Shown piece by piece: positions 18,017 to 26,901 of a stretch of 64,000 bases of DNA (its first letter is position 1; each line of letters opens with the position of its first letter). Source of the stretch: an uncultured Alistipes sp. (lineage in GTDB: Bacteria > Bacteroidota > Bacteroidia > Bacteroidales > Rikenellaceae); contig CAJMKE010000010.1 of assembly GCA_905213895.1 (NCBI GenBank), positions 45,923-109,922 of the forward strand. Reading direction: 5' to 3'. The notes under the pieces were generated by a model. The model had not been told where the DNA came from, made no database searches, and saw nothing but the letters and a program-made list of their open reading frames with translations. The position numbers and the translations under genes were made by a program.

Positions 18017-21000
18017 CTATCTCGAAATCGTACCCGTCTTTTTCGCTCCGTATTCGGCGTCGATGGTCGATACGCCGAGCGTAATCTCTTCCAGAACGTC
18101 GAGCATCACACGCACGGTTTCGAGCGCGGTGAATATCGTAACATTGTTCTCGACTGCCGAGCGGCGGATTTCGTAACCGTCGAGCCGCGTGTTGTGCTGG
18201 TTGAGGTCGATGGTGTTTATCACGTAGTTCACGTGTCCCTTGCGCAGCGTGTTGTAGATGTCGTTGCTACCCTCGCTCAACTTGCCCAGACAGCGCGTGC
18301 GCAGTCCGTGTTCGCGCAGGAAGTTCGCCGTGCCGCGCGTCGCCTCGATGTTGAAGCCGAGATTGTAGAACCGCTTTATGAGCGGCAGTGCAGCCTCCTT
18401 GTCCTTGTCGGCGAGCGTCACGAGAATCGTTCCGTAGTTCACGACCGCCATGCCCGATGCCTGCAACGACTTGTAGAGCGCGCGCGTCAGCGTGTCGTCG
18501 TAGCCGATTGCCTCGCCCGTCGATTTCATTTCGGGCGACAGATACGAATCGACGCCCTTGATTTTGGCGAACGAGAATGCCGGCGTCTTGACGAACCAGC
18601 GTTTGCGCTCCGCCGGATAAACCTCCGTGATGCCCTGCTCGCGCAGCGAATGCCCGAGGATGACGAGCGTGGCGATTTTAGCCATCTGCACGCCTGTCGA
18701 TTTCGAGAGGAACGGAACGGTCCGCGACGAACGCGGGTTCACCTCGATGACGTAGACCTTCTCCTCCTTATCGACGATGAACTGTATGTTGAACAGACCG
18801 ACGATGCCGATAGCCTTGCCCAGACGGACGGTGTAGTCGATTATCGTATCCTTGACATTCCGGCTGACGCTGAACGTCGGATAGACGCTTATGCTGTCGC
18901 CCGAGTGGATGCCCGTCTTCTCGACATGCTCCATGATGCCCGGAATGAACACGTCCGTGCCGTCGCAGACGGCATCGACCTCCAACTCCTTGCCCATGAT
19001 GTACTTGTCGACCAATACCGGCGAATTTTCGTTGATTTCGACCGCATTGTGCAGATAGTAGCGCAGCGTCTGCTCGTTGCCGACAATCTGCATGGCGCGT
19101 CCGCCCAGAACGAAACTCGGTCGCACAAGCACCGGATAGCCGATGCGTTCGGCGGCGCGCACGCCCTCCTCGATTTCGGTTATCGCCTGCGCCTGCGGCT
19201 GCGGTATGCCGACTTCGTGCATGATGCGCTCGAATATCTTGCGGTCCTCCGCCTTGTTGATGGCGTCGATGTCGGTGCCGATAATCTTCACTCCCATGCG
19301 CACGAGCGGTTCGGCGAGGTTGATTGCCGTCTGTCCGCCGAGCGACACGATGACGCCGAGCGGCTTTTCGAGACGGATGACGTTCATCACGTCCTCGACC
19401 GTCAGCGGCTCGAAATAGAGTTTGTCCGATATGGTGTAGTCGGTCGAAACCGTTTCGGGATTGTTGTTGATGATTATCGCCTCGTAGCCTGCCTCACGGA
19501 TAGTCCATATGGCGTGGACGGTCGAGTAGTCGAACTCGACGCCCTGACCGATGCGTATCGGTCCAGAGCCGAGTACCACGATTTTTTTCTTGTCGCTCAC
19601 GACCGATTCGTTTTCCTGCTCGTAGGTCGAGTAGAAGTAGGGAACGTAGGAACTGAACTCGCTCGCGCAGGTGTCTATCATCTTGTAGACGGGGAACATC
19701 GCGTATTTCTCGCGGAGGGCGAACACCTCTTCCGCCGTCATGCCCCACAGACGCCCGATGAACTTGTCGCTGAATCCCATGCGTTTCGCCTCGTAGAGCG
19801 TGTCGCGGTCGCCCTTGTTCGCCGCCACGACCTGCTCCTCCTCGACGATGTTCTTGATTTTTTCGAGGAAGAACATGTCGATTTTCGTGCGGTCGTAAAT
19901 CAGCGAAAGGTCGATGCCGTTGCGGATGAGTTGCGCTATGGCATAGATGCGGTCGTCAGTGCCGCGCGCTATGTAGGCGAGCATGTCGGCGTTGGACATG
20001 TCGTCGAACTTCTTGTTGTGGATGTGGCATACGCCCGTTTCGAGCGAGCGCACCGCTTTCAGTAGGCTCTCCTCGATGGTGCGACCGACGCTCATCACTT
20101 CGCCCGTAGCCTTCATCTGCGTGCCGAGTTCGTTCGACGCCTCGCTGAACTTGTCGAACGGGAAGCGGGCGATTTTGGTTACGACGTAGTCGAGCGCAGG
20201 TTCGAAACTTGCCGGCGTGTTGGCGATGTCTATCTCGTCGAGCGTCATGCCGACGGCGATTTTGGCACTCACGCGGGCGATAGGGTAGCCGCTCGCCTTC
20301 GACGCGAGGGCAGACGAACGCGACACGCGCGGATTGACCTCTATTATATAATAGTTGAACGAGAGCGGGTCGAGTGCGAACTGTACGTTGCAGCCGCCCT
20401 CGATTTTGAGGGCGCGTATGATTTTCAGCGCACTGTCGCGCAGTAACTGGTACTCCTTGTTGGTTAGCGTCTGGCTCGGCGCGACGACGATTGAGTCGCC
20501 CGTATGGATGCCGACGGGGTCCACGTTCTCCATGTTGCAGATGGTTATCGCCGTGTCGTTGCTGTCGCGCATCACCTCGTATTCAATCTCCTTGTAGCCC
20601 TTGATGCTCTTCTCGACCAGTACCTGATGCACCGGCGAGAGGGCGAGCGCGTTGCGCATCATCTCGCGCAACTCCTGCTCGTCGTTGGCGAAGCCGCCGC
20701 CCGTACCGCCCAGCGTGAACGCGGGACGCAGCACGACCGGATAGGTGATTTCAGCCGCCACCTTGACGGCTTCCTCGACCGAGTTCACTATCTCCGACGG
20801 CAGCACAGGTTCGCCCAGGCGGATGCACAACTCCTTGAAGAGTTCGCGGTCTTCCGCCTGCTCGATGCTCTCGAACGACGTTCCGAGAATCTCGACCTGG
20901 CACTCTTCGAGAATACCCTTCTTGGCAAGTTGCACGGCGAGGTTCAGTCCCGTCTGTCCGCCCAGTCCCGGGACGATTGCGTCGGGACGCTCGTAGCGGA

Positions 21001-21232
21001 TGATTTTGGCGACGTATTCGAGTTTGAGCGGCTCCATATAGACCTTGTCGGCGATATGGGTGTCGGTCATGATAGTCGCCGGATTGGAATTCACGAGAAT
21101 CACTTCGTAACCCTCCTCTTTGAGCGCGAGGCACGCCTGCGTACCCGCATAGTCGAATTCGGCTGCCTGACCTATGACGATAGGTCCCGAGCCGATAACC
21201 ATTACCTTCTTTATATCCGTGCGTTTAGGCAT
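18017..21232 (-). CDS. carB: Carbamoyl-phosphate synthase large subunit CarB
   Basis: Makes carbamoyl phosphate from bicarbonate, ammonia channelled from CarA, and two ATP. 1071 residues, full length, with the expected internal duplication: GSGPIVIGQAAEFDYAGTQ near residue 13 and GSGPIRIGQGVEFDYSTVH in the second half. Each half has an ATP-grasp domain (RPAFTLGGTGGGF; RPSFVLGGRAMQI). The C-terminal MGS-like domain is the usual site of UMP and ornithine control. The start codon overlaps carA by 8 bp, a sign of translational coupling. Confidence 0.97.
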   Translation of the reverse strand: MPKRTDIKKVMVIGSGPIVIGQAAEFDYAGTQACLALKEEGYEVILVNSNPATIMTDTHIADKVYMEPLKLEYVAKIIRYERPDAIVPGLGGQTGLNLAVQLAKKGILEECQVEILGTSFESIEQAEDRELFKELCIRLGEPVLPSEIVNSVEEAVKVAAEITYPVVLRPAFTLGGTGGGFANDEQELREMMRNALALSPVHQVLVEKSIKGYKEIEYEVMRDSNDTAITICNMENVDPVGIHTGDSIVVAPSQTLTNKEYQLLRDSALKIIRALKIEGGCNVQFALDPLSFNYYIIEVNPRVSRSSALASKASGYPIARVSAKIAVGMTLDEIDIANTPASFEPALDYVVTKIARFPFDKFSEASNELGTQMKATGEVMSVGRTIEESLLKAVRSLETGVCHIHNKKFDDMSNADMLAYIARGTDDRIYAIAQLIRNGIDLSLIYDRTKIDMFFLEKIKNIVEEEQVVAANKGDRDTLYEAKRMGFSDKFIGRLWGMTAEEVFALREKYAMFPVYKMIDTCASEFSSYVPYFYSTYEQENESVVSDKKKIVVLGSGPIRIGQGVEFDYSTVHAIWTIREAGYEAIIINNNPETVSTDYTISDKLYFEPLTVEDVMNVIRLEKPLGVIVSLGGQTAINLAEPLVRMGVKIIGTDIDAINKAEDRKIFERIMHEVGIPQPQAQAITEIEEGVRAAERIGYPVLVRPSFVLGGRAMQIVGNEQTLRYYLHNAVEINENSPVLVDKYIMGKELEVDAVCDGTDVFIPGIMEHVEKTGIHSGDSISVYPTFSVSRNVKDTIIDYTVRLGKAIGIVGLFNIQFIVDKEEKVYVIEVNPRSSRTVPFLSKSTGVQMAKIATLVILGHSLREQGITEVYPAERKRWFVKTPAFSFAKIKGVDSYLSPEMKSTGEAIGYDDTLTRALYKSLQASGMAVVNYGTILVTLADKDKEAALPLIKRFYNLGFNIEATRGTANFLREHGLRTRCLGKLSEGSNDIYNTLRKGHVNYVINTIDLNQHNTRLDGYEIRRSAVENNVTIFTALETVRVMLDVLEEITLGVSTIDAEYGAKKTGTISR

Positions 21233-22319
21233 TGCGATTGTCCTCCATCAGTTTTATGAATTTGTCGAAAAGGTATGTGCTGTCCTGCGGACCCGGTGCG
21301 CTCTCGGGGTGATACTGCACCGAGAAAATCTTGTCGCGGCGGTTCTCGACGCCCTCGACCGTGCCGTCGAGCAGGTTCACGTGCGTAACCTCCAACGGGG
21401 TGTCGCGCAGCGACTCGGCGTCGATGGCGTAGTTGTGGTTCTGGCTCGTAATCTCGATTTTGCCCGTCAGCAGGTTCTTCACGGGGTGGTTTCCGCCGCG
21501 ATGACCGAATTTGAGTTTGAAACTCTTGGCTCCGTAGGCGAGCGAGATGAGTTGGTGTCCGAGACAGATTCCGAAAATCGGCAGTTTGCCGCGCAACTGC
21601 TCGACGAGTTTCGCCACCTGCGGAACGTCGCTCGGGTCGCCCGGTCCGTTCGAGATGAATATTCCATGCGGATTGAAAGCCATGATTTCTTCGGCTGGCG
21701 TGTCGAACGGCACGATGATTACGTTGCAGCCGCGCTGGTTGAGCGAGCGCACGATGTTGTACTTGATGCCGCAGTCGATTGCCACCACGTCGAAACGGTG
21801 GTGCGGCGTGCGCGAGAACCAGCGTTTGCGGCAACTCACCTTCGACACCACGTCGCGGTCTGCCGGCGTGTCGGCGATGAACCGCAGAGCCTCCTCGGTC
21901 GGCATCGAAATATCGACTATCGCAGCGCGCTGACAGCCCTCGTTGCGGATAATGCGGGTGAGCATGCGGGTGTCGATGCCGCTGATGCACGGGATTCCGT
22001 GTTCGTCGAACACCTCCGAAATGGTCTTGGTGTAGCGGAAGTTGCTCGGATTCTCGCTGCATTCGCGGACTATCATTCCGCCTATGGTGAGCGATTTGGT
22101 CTCGAAATCCTCGTCGGTGATGCCGTAGTTGCCGATGAGCGGATAGGTCATCACCACAATCTGATTGGTGTACGACGGGTCGGAGAGAATCTCCTGATAG
22201 CCCACCATCGACGTGTTGAACACGATTTCGCACACGACGTTGCGGTTCGCACCGTAGCCGTAGCCGCAGAACTCGCGTCCGTTTTCGAGGACTAACTTTT
22301 TGTCGGGTTGTCGTTTCAT
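21225..22319 (-). CDS. carA: Carbamoyl-phosphate synthase small subunit CarA
   Basis: Glutaminase subunit feeding ammonia to CarB. 364 residues. The N-terminal half has FNTSMVGYQEILSDPSY and ISGIDTRMLTRIIR. The C-terminal amidotransferase has the nucleophile Cys in FGICLGHQLI, preceded by FISNGPGDPSDVP, and catalytic His/Glu in FSVQYHPESAPGPQDS. It begins 16 bp after pyrC and overlaps carB. Confidence 0.97.
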   Translation of the reverse strand: MKRQPDKKLVLENGREFCGYGYGANRNVVCEIVFNTSMVGYQEILSDPSYTNQIVVMTYPLIGNYGITDEDFETKSLTIGGMIVRECSENPSNFRYTKTISEVFDEHGIPCISGIDTRMLTRIIRNEGCQRAAIVDISMPTEEALRFIADTPADRDVVSKVSCRKRWFSRTPHHRFDVVAIDCGIKYNIVRSLNQRGCNVIIVPFDTPAEEIMAFNPHGIFISNGPGDPSDVPQVAKLVEQLRGKLPIFGICLGHQLISLAYGAKSFKLKFGHRGGNHPVKNLLTGKIEITSQNHNYAIDAESLRDTPLEVTHVNLLDGTVEGVENRRDKIFSVQYHPESAPGPQDSTYLFDKFIKLMEDNRNA

Positions 22320-22335
22320 GAACTTGTATCTGTAT

Positions 22336-23622
22336 TTATTTTATCTCTTTTTTCCATACGGTCTCGCCGTTTTTCAGCGTCAGCAGACACTCTCCGCAGA
22401 CCTCGCGCCCCTCGAACGGGGTGGCGCGACCCGCCGACAGAAATCCGCTGCTGTCGATGCGGTACGGCGTCGCGATGTCGAAAACGGCGATGTCCGCCGC
22501 TTCGCCGACGCGCAGACCTCCGCCCAGCCGGAATATCCGGCGTGGATTGTCGCACATCAGTTCTATCATCCGTTCTATCGTGATTGCGCCTTTGCGGACG
22601 AGTTCGGTATAGACTACGGCGAACGCCGTTTCAAGCCCGACGATGCCCATCGCACTGCCTTTCAGCCCGCGCGACTTCTCCTCGGCGGTATGCGGCGCGT
22701 GGTCGGTCGCAATGACCTCTATCGTGCCGTCCTGAACACCGCAGATAAGTGCGTCGCGGTCGGCGGCTGTGCGCAGCGGCGGATTCATCTTGAAGCGTCC
22801 GTCCTCCTGCAAGTCATCCTCGGTGAGTGCGAGGTAGTGAGGCGCGGTTTCGCACGTTACGTTTGCTCCCGACTTGCGGGCGTTGCGGATTATTTCGACG
22901 CTCTCGGCGGTCGAGATGTGGCATACGTGATAGCGGCAGCCCGTTTCGGCGGCGAGTTTCACGTCGCGCGCTATCTGTCCCCATTCGCTTTCGGAGCAGA
23001 TGCCGCGGTGTCCGTTGCGGCGGGCGTATTCGCCGTCGTGGATGTATCCTCCGCGCAGCAGCGAATTGTCCTCGCAGTGGGCGGCGATGATGCCGTCCAT
23101 CGCCGCGACACGCCGCATCGCCTCACGCATCGTCGATTCCTGCTGGATGCCGTTGCCGTCGTCCGAGAATCCGACCGCAAGCGGTTTCAATGCCTCCAAG
23201 TCGGTTACCTCGCGACCCTCGCGCGCGACCGAAATCGTCGCATACGGACGGACGTCGATTACCGCCTGACGGTCGATAAGTTCCTGCTCGACGGCAATCG
23301 TCGCCGGCGAATCGGGCGCGGGATTGAGATTGGGCATTGCGCAGACTACCGTATATCCGCCGTGCGCCGCAGCCCGCGTGCCGCTCGCGACGGTCTCCTT
23401 CGCCGAATAACCCGGTTCGCGCAGATGGACGTGGACGTCGGCAAGACCGTAGGTAACGATACACCCCGTCGCATCGAAGATTTCGTCGGCTGCGCCGGTC
23501 GGGATGTTTTCGCCGATTGCGGCGATTCTGCCGTCGGCGACGAGTATGTCGCAGCGTCGGCTTTCGCCGCCGCCTACGGCTGTGCCGCCTTGTATCAAAA
23601 GTTTACGTCCGCCCATGAGCAT
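22336..23622 (-). CDS. pyrC: Dihydroorotase PyrC (amidohydrolase type I)
   Basis: Cyclises carbamoyl aspartate to dihydroorotate at a zinc site. About 428 residues from the ATG at 23622, with a second ATG at 23616. Metal-binding HVHLREPG, the glycine-rich SGTRAAAHGGYTVVCAMPN, the later HCED and CHISTAES histidines, and the catalytic Asp in ATDHAPHT are all present. First enzyme gene of the pyr operon. Its ATG lies one base after the stop codon of a 50-codon leader ORF and eight bases after the U-run of an intrinsic terminator, so its expression probably depends on terminator read-through and perhaps translational coupling. Confidence 0.95.
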   Translation of the reverse strand: MLMGGRKLLIQGGTAVGGGESRRCDILVADGRIAAIGENIPTGAADEIFDATGCIVTYGLADVHVHLREPGYSAKETVASGTRAAAHGGYTVVCAMPNLNPAPDSPATIAVEQELIDRQAVIDVRPYATISVAREGREVTDLEALKPLAVGFSDDGNGIQQESTMREAMRRVAAMDGIIAAHCEDNSLLRGGYIHDGEYARRNGHRGICSESEWGQIARDVKLAAETGCRYHVCHISTAESVEIIRNARKSGANVTCETAPHYLALTEDDLQEDGRFKMNPPLRTAADRDALICGVQDGTIEVIATDHAPHTAEEKSRGLKGSAMGIVGLETAFAVVYTELVRKGAITIERMIELMCDNPRRIFRLGGGLRVGEAADIAVFDIATPYRIDSSGFLSAGRATPFEGREVCGECLLTLKNGETVWKKEIK

Positions 23623-23623
23623 G

Positions 23624-23776
23624 CTATATAAAAAAGGCGGCACTGACAGTGCCGCCCCAAATTGAAACAATATTTTCGTCGGTGAACGATGAATCGAAAA
23701 CGGAAACGGGGAAATGATGCCCTCCGTGAGGCTGCTGCCCCTGCGTGAAAGAGGATATGTTGATAAGGTTGCTCAT
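23624..23776 (-). CDS. Putative 50-residue leader ORF of the pyr operon
   Basis: Starts ATG AGC AAC CTT at 23776, about 30 nt after a predicted transcription start, and stops with TAG at 23626-23624, one base before the pyrC ATG. The peptide (MSNLINISSFTQGQQ..., ending GTVSAAFFI) has no recognised domain. Its last codons form the stem of an intrinsic terminator and its T-run. Upstream of the hairpin the coding strand is pyrimidine- and U-rich (roughly 23708-23665). That layout matches the E. coli pyrL/pyrBI attenuator, where a ribosome on the leader melts the terminator when UTP is low. Inference only; it could instead be a real small protein or an untranslated leader. Confidence 0.55.
   Translation of the reverse strand: MSNLINISSFTQGQQPHGGHHFPVSVFDSSFTDENIVSIWGGTVSAAFFI
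23630..23656 (-). terminator. Intrinsic terminator inside the pyr leader ORF (putative attenuator)
   Basis: On the - strand a perfect 9-bp stem GGCGGCACT / AGTGCCGCC with a 3-nt loop is followed at once by six T residues. It sits between the pyr promoter and pyrC, so it would stop transcription before every enzyme gene of the operon unless it is disrupted. The stem lies inside the leader reading frame. Confidence 0.85.
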
Positions 23777-23815
23777 CGTTTCCCGTTCGGATTCAGGCGT
23801 CGCATTGCGACACTG

Positions 23816-23845
23816 CAAAGATAGGCATTTTTTGCCCAACCGCAA
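23816..23845 (-). promoter_or_regulatory. Bacteroidetes promoter of the pyr operon
   Basis: On the - strand, TTG of a TTTG (23845-23843), a 19-bp spacer and TATCTTTG (23823-23816) match the Bacteroidetes -33/-7 consensus. Transcription should start near 23808, leaving a short untranslated leader before the small ORF at 23776. purT ends upstream at 23879, so pyr genes can be transcribed independently of it. Confidence 0.75.
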
Positions 23846-23878
23846 ACCCGAATCGCCCGTTTTCATATAAATTATCGC

Positions 23879-25069
23879 TTATCGGGGTAAAATTTCGGTT
23901 TCGAGTGCCGCGTATGCGCGCTCCGCCTTGGCGAGTGCCGCTTCGACGGTTTCGTCCGAGGCGAGAATCACTCCGTAGCGGCGGTGTCCCCTGACCTCCG
24001 GCTTGCCGAACAGACGAATCTGGACGTCGGGTTCGGACAGCACCTTTTCGAGATTGCCGAAAACGACCTTGTCGGTATCTCCCTCGACCACAATCGCCTT
24101 CGATGCGCTCGGACGGTAGAACCGCACTGCCGGAATAGGCAACCCGAGAATCGCACGCGCATGCAGACCGAACTCCGACATGTCCTGCGAAATCATCGTT
24201 ACCATGCCCGTGTCGTGCGGACGCGGCGAAACCTCGCTGAATATCACGTCGTCGCCCTTGACGAACATCTCCACTCCGAAGATGCCGTAGCCGCCCAGAG
24301 CGTCGGTTATCCTGCGCGCTATCTCGTGCGCGCGCTCCTTGGCGAGCGGGCTCATGCCCTGCGGCTGCCACGATTCGCGGTAGTCGCCGTCCACCTGATG
24401 ATGTCCGATAGGTTCGAGCATCGTCGTGCCTGCGCTGTGGCGCACGGTAAGCAGCGTTATTTCGTAGTCGAAATCGACGAATCTCTCGACGATGACGCGA
24501 CCCGCTCCCGCGCGACCGCCCTCCTGGGCGCAATGCCATGCGGCATCGACCTGCTCGCGGCTGCGGACTGCGCTCTGACCGTGTCCCGACGAACTCATTA
24601 TGGGTTTTACCACGCACGGTATGCCGATTTCGTCGACAGCAGCGATGAAATCCTCGTAGGTGTCGGCGAAACGGTAGGCGGATGTCGGCAGCCCGAGTTC
24701 CTCGGCGGCAAGACGGCGGATGCCCTCGCGGTTCATCGTGAGCCATGCGGCGTTGGCGGTCGGGATGACGTTGTAGCCCTCCTTTTCGAGTTCGACGAGC
24801 GTCGGTGTGGCGATAGCCTCGACCTCGGGGATGATGTAATCGGGCTTTTCGAGTTCGATTATCTCGCGCAGTTTCGCTCCGTCGAGCATCGATATTACAT
24901 GGGAGCGGTGTGCGACCTGCATCGCAGGGGCGTCGGCGTAGCGGTCGAGAGCCACCACTTCGATTCCGTAACGTTGCAGTTCGATTGCGACCTCCTTGCC
25001 GAGTTCGCCTGCGCCGCACAGCAACGCCTTTTTGCCTACCGGTGTAAGCGGAGTTCCGATTTTTACCAT
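23879..25069 (-). CDS. purT: Formate-dependent GAR transformylase PurT
   Basis: ATP-grasp enzyme that formylates GAR with formate and ATP, an alternative to folate-dependent PurN, which is not visible in this window. 396 residues from the ATG at 25069. Signatures are LTPVGKKALLCGAGELGKEVAIELQRYG, YIIPEVEAIAT, CVVKPIMSSSGHGQS and EVSPRPHDTGMVTM near the C-terminus. It completes the purine pathway but is transcribed from the opposite strand, away from the pur operon. The frame stays open upstream, but the conserved N-terminus starts at this ATG. Confidence 0.95.
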   Translation of the reverse strand: MVKIGTPLTPVGKKALLCGAGELGKEVAIELQRYGIEVVALDRYADAPAMQVAHRSHVISMLDGAKLREIIELEKPDYIIPEVEAIATPTLVELEKEGYNVIPTANAAWLTMNREGIRRLAAEELGLPTSAYRFADTYEDFIAAVDEIGIPCVVKPIMSSSGHGQSAVRSREQVDAAWHCAQEGGRAGAGRVIVERFVDFDYEITLLTVRHSAGTTMLEPIGHHQVDGDYRESWQPQGMSPLAKERAHEIARRITDALGGYGIFGVEMFVKGDDVIFSEVSPRPHDTGMVTMISQDMSEFGLHARAILGLPIPAVRFYRPSASKAIVVEGDTDKVVFGNLEKVLSEPDVQIRLFGKPEVRGHRRYGVILASDETVEAALAKAERAYAALETEILPR

Positions 25070-25415
25070 AATGAGAAAGAATATTTGAATATTGGTTCTG
25101 TCCGCAAAAATAATATCGGGCGGCGGAACGGACGACCCTCCGCCGCAAAAGTTATTAAAAGTTTTCATCAATCGCCGCGGCGGACGAAGTGTCAGAATTT
25201 CCAACCATTGTGTCAAAATGAACAACCGCGGACGGCGTATGATTTTATATATTTGTAATACGATGTTTTTCGTCAAGCCGATGGCAGGGTCGTCATTCTG
25301 AGCGGAACTCGGTGTAGCGAAGAATCTGAAACAGATGTTTCGCTGCGCTCAACATGACGGATAGGGCTTTGCCGTGACGGAAGAAGAGTGTGAAAATGAA
25401 TTTGAAACCTGACTT
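25070..25415. other. Divergent intergenic region purT / rhaB (346 bp)
   Basis: No gene is visible. It holds a -7-like TATTTTTG for the - strand at 25105-25112 (toward purT) and a -7-like TATATTTG for the + strand at 25248-25255 (toward rhaB). Neither has a well-spaced TTG. A GTCAT palindromic element fills 25292-25358. I find no convincing operator for a rhamnose regulator. Confidence 0.5.
25292..25358. repeat. Dispersed palindromic GTCAT...ATGAC element, copy 3
   Basis: Starts GTCATTCTGAGCGGAACTCG and ends CGCTGCGCTCAACATGAC. It is roughly the reverse complement of copy 1 (shared core AGCGAAGAATCTGAAACAGA in the opposite orientation). It lies between the rhaB promoter region and the rhaB start, in the presumed 5' untranslated leader. 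Confidence 0.75.
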
Positions 25416-26837
25416 ATGAACCGAAACTTCATCGCCGTGGACATAGGCGCGACCAGCGGTCGCGTCATCCTCGGGACATACGCCGGCGGGCGCATCGCCG
25501 CCGAGTGCGTCCACCGTTTTCCGAACTCCATACTGCCGCTCGGCGGCAAATATTATTGGGACATCTACGCCCTCTATTCCGAAATCGTGCGCGGACTGTC
25601 GGAGGTCGGCAGACGCGGCGTGAAGGTCGAATCGATAGGAATCGACACGTGGGGCGTCGATTTCGCATGCGTCGCCGACGACGGTTCGCTGCTGTCGCTG
25701 CCGCGCTCGTACCGCGACCCCTATACCGACGGCGAGCCGGAGCGGTTTTTCAAAAGGATTCCGCGCCGTGAGGTCTACGAAAGGACGGGAATCCAGATAA
25801 TGAATTTCAATACCCTCTACCAACTCTCCGCCCAGCACCGCGAGGGGGTATCTGCTTTGCGCGACGCTCAATCGGTTCTGTTCATGCCCGACGCGCTGTC
25901 ATACATGCTGACGGGCGAAAAGGTCTGCGAATACACGATTCTCTCGACGTCGCAGTTGCTCGACCCGCGCACGAAAAGAATCGACGGCGCACTGCTCGAA
26001 GCCGCGGGTGCAGACCAGTCGCTGTTTCCGCGCATAGTGATGCCGGGGGAGCGTGTAGGCGTGTTGAGAGACGATGCGGCGGCGGAGACGGGACTGGGTG
26101 CAGTACCCGTAATAGCCGTCGCGGGACACGATACCGCTTCGGCGGTGGCTGCTGTTCCCGCCGAGAACGAACGGTTCGCCTATCTCAGTTCGGGAACATG
26201 GTCGCTGATGGGCATCGAGTTGCGCGAACCGGTTATCGGCGACGAATCGTTCGCGATGAACTTCACGAACGAAGGCGGCGTGGACGGCACGGTGCGTTTC
26301 CTGAAAAACATTACGGGCATGTGGCTGCTCGAACAGTGCCGCGCCGGATGGTCGCGCGAGGGTCGCGACTATACCTATGAAGATATAACGCGGATGGCTG
26401 AATCCGTATCGCGCTCGGCGGCGGTGATAGACCCCGACGACGCCTCTTTCGCTTCGCCGACCGATATGGCGGAGGCGATACGCGCCTACTGCCGCTCGCA
26501 CGCAATCGCCGAACCTTGCGACGATGCCGCCGTGGTGCGTCTGATATTCGATTCGCTCGCCGCCAAATACGGCGAGGTGCTTGCGCGGCTGCAAAGGATC
26601 GCTCCGTTCGAAATCGACACGCTGCACGTCATCGGCGGCGGTGCGCGCAACGACCTGCTCAACCGTCTTACCGCCGAGGCTACGGGAGTGAGGGTGGTCG
26701 CAGGACCGTCGGAGGCGACAGCATTGGGCAATCTGATGGTGCAGGCGCGTGCGGCGGGACTTGTAGGTTCGCTTGCCGAGATGCGCCGCTGCGTGCGCGA
26801 GTCCTCGGAACTGAAAACTTACGAACCTCGACCTTAA
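25416..26837 (+). CDS. rhaB: Rhamnulokinase RhaB
   Basis: FGGY-family kinase phosphorylating L-rhamnulose to rhamnulose-1-phosphate. 473 residues. The N-terminal ATPase motif is FIAVDIGATSGRVILGTY, followed by GIDTWGVDFACV and QIMNFNTLYQL, which are typical of RhaB within FGGY kinases. The second ATPase domain has VAGHDTASAVAAVP and LHVIGGGARNDLLNRLTA. First gene of a rhaB-rhaA-rhaD operon. Its stop codon lies in the first TTAA of a repeat array. Confidence 0.94.
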   Translation: MNRNFIAVDIGATSGRVILGTYAGGRIAAECVHRFPNSILPLGGKYYWDIYALYSEIVRGLSEVGRRGVKVESIGIDTWGVDFACVADDGSLLSLPRSYRDPYTDGEPERFFKRIPRREVYERTGIQIMNFNTLYQLSAQHREGVSALRDAQSVLFMPDALSYMLTGEKVCEYTILSTSQLLDPRTKRIDGALLEAAGADQSLFPRIVMPGERVGVLRDDAAAETGLGAVPVIAVAGHDTASAVAAVPAENERFAYLSSGTWSLMGIELREPVIGDESFAMNFTNEGGVDGTVRFLKNITGMWLLEQCRAGWSREGRDYTYEDITRMAESVSRSAAVIDPDDASFASPTDMAEAIRAYCRSHAIAEPCDDAAVVRLIFDSLAAKYGEVLARLQRIAPFEIDTLHVIGGGARNDLLNRLTAEATGVRVVAGPSEATALGNLMVQARAAGLVGSLAEMRRCVRESSELKTYEPRP

Positions 26838-26869
26838 AGTCCTTAAAGACCTTAACGACTTTAAGGAGA
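26834..26869. repeat. TTAANGWCN array, 4 units (rhaB-rhaA spacer)
   Basis: TTAA words at 26834, 26843, 26852 and 26861. The first overlaps the TAA stop codon of rhaB, as also seen at purD, so the array starts exactly at the gene end. Confidence 0.85.
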
Positions 26870-26901
26870 AGCAAGAATATTAACCGAAAAAACATACTCT
26901 C

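Noticed and set aside
17699..20065. Antisense open frame of 788 codons opposite pyrK and carB
   Set aside because: Both sense genes have full motifs; the antisense product has no domain or start context.
23624..23866. An 80-codon version of the pyr leader ORF
   Set aside because: Its extra N-terminal codons lie upstream of or across the predicted promoter; the 50-codon version starting at 23776 fits the transcript.
5617..25358. Insertion sequence origin of the GTCAT elements with an encoded transposase
   Set aside because: The elements are under 80 bp with no ORF; at most non-autonomous.
25070..25415. Riboswitch or rhamnose-responsive operator upstream of rhaB
   Set aside because: Apart from the GTCAT element and weak -7 boxes I see no conserved structure or clear inverted repeat of the kind bound by AraC- or GntR-type regulators.
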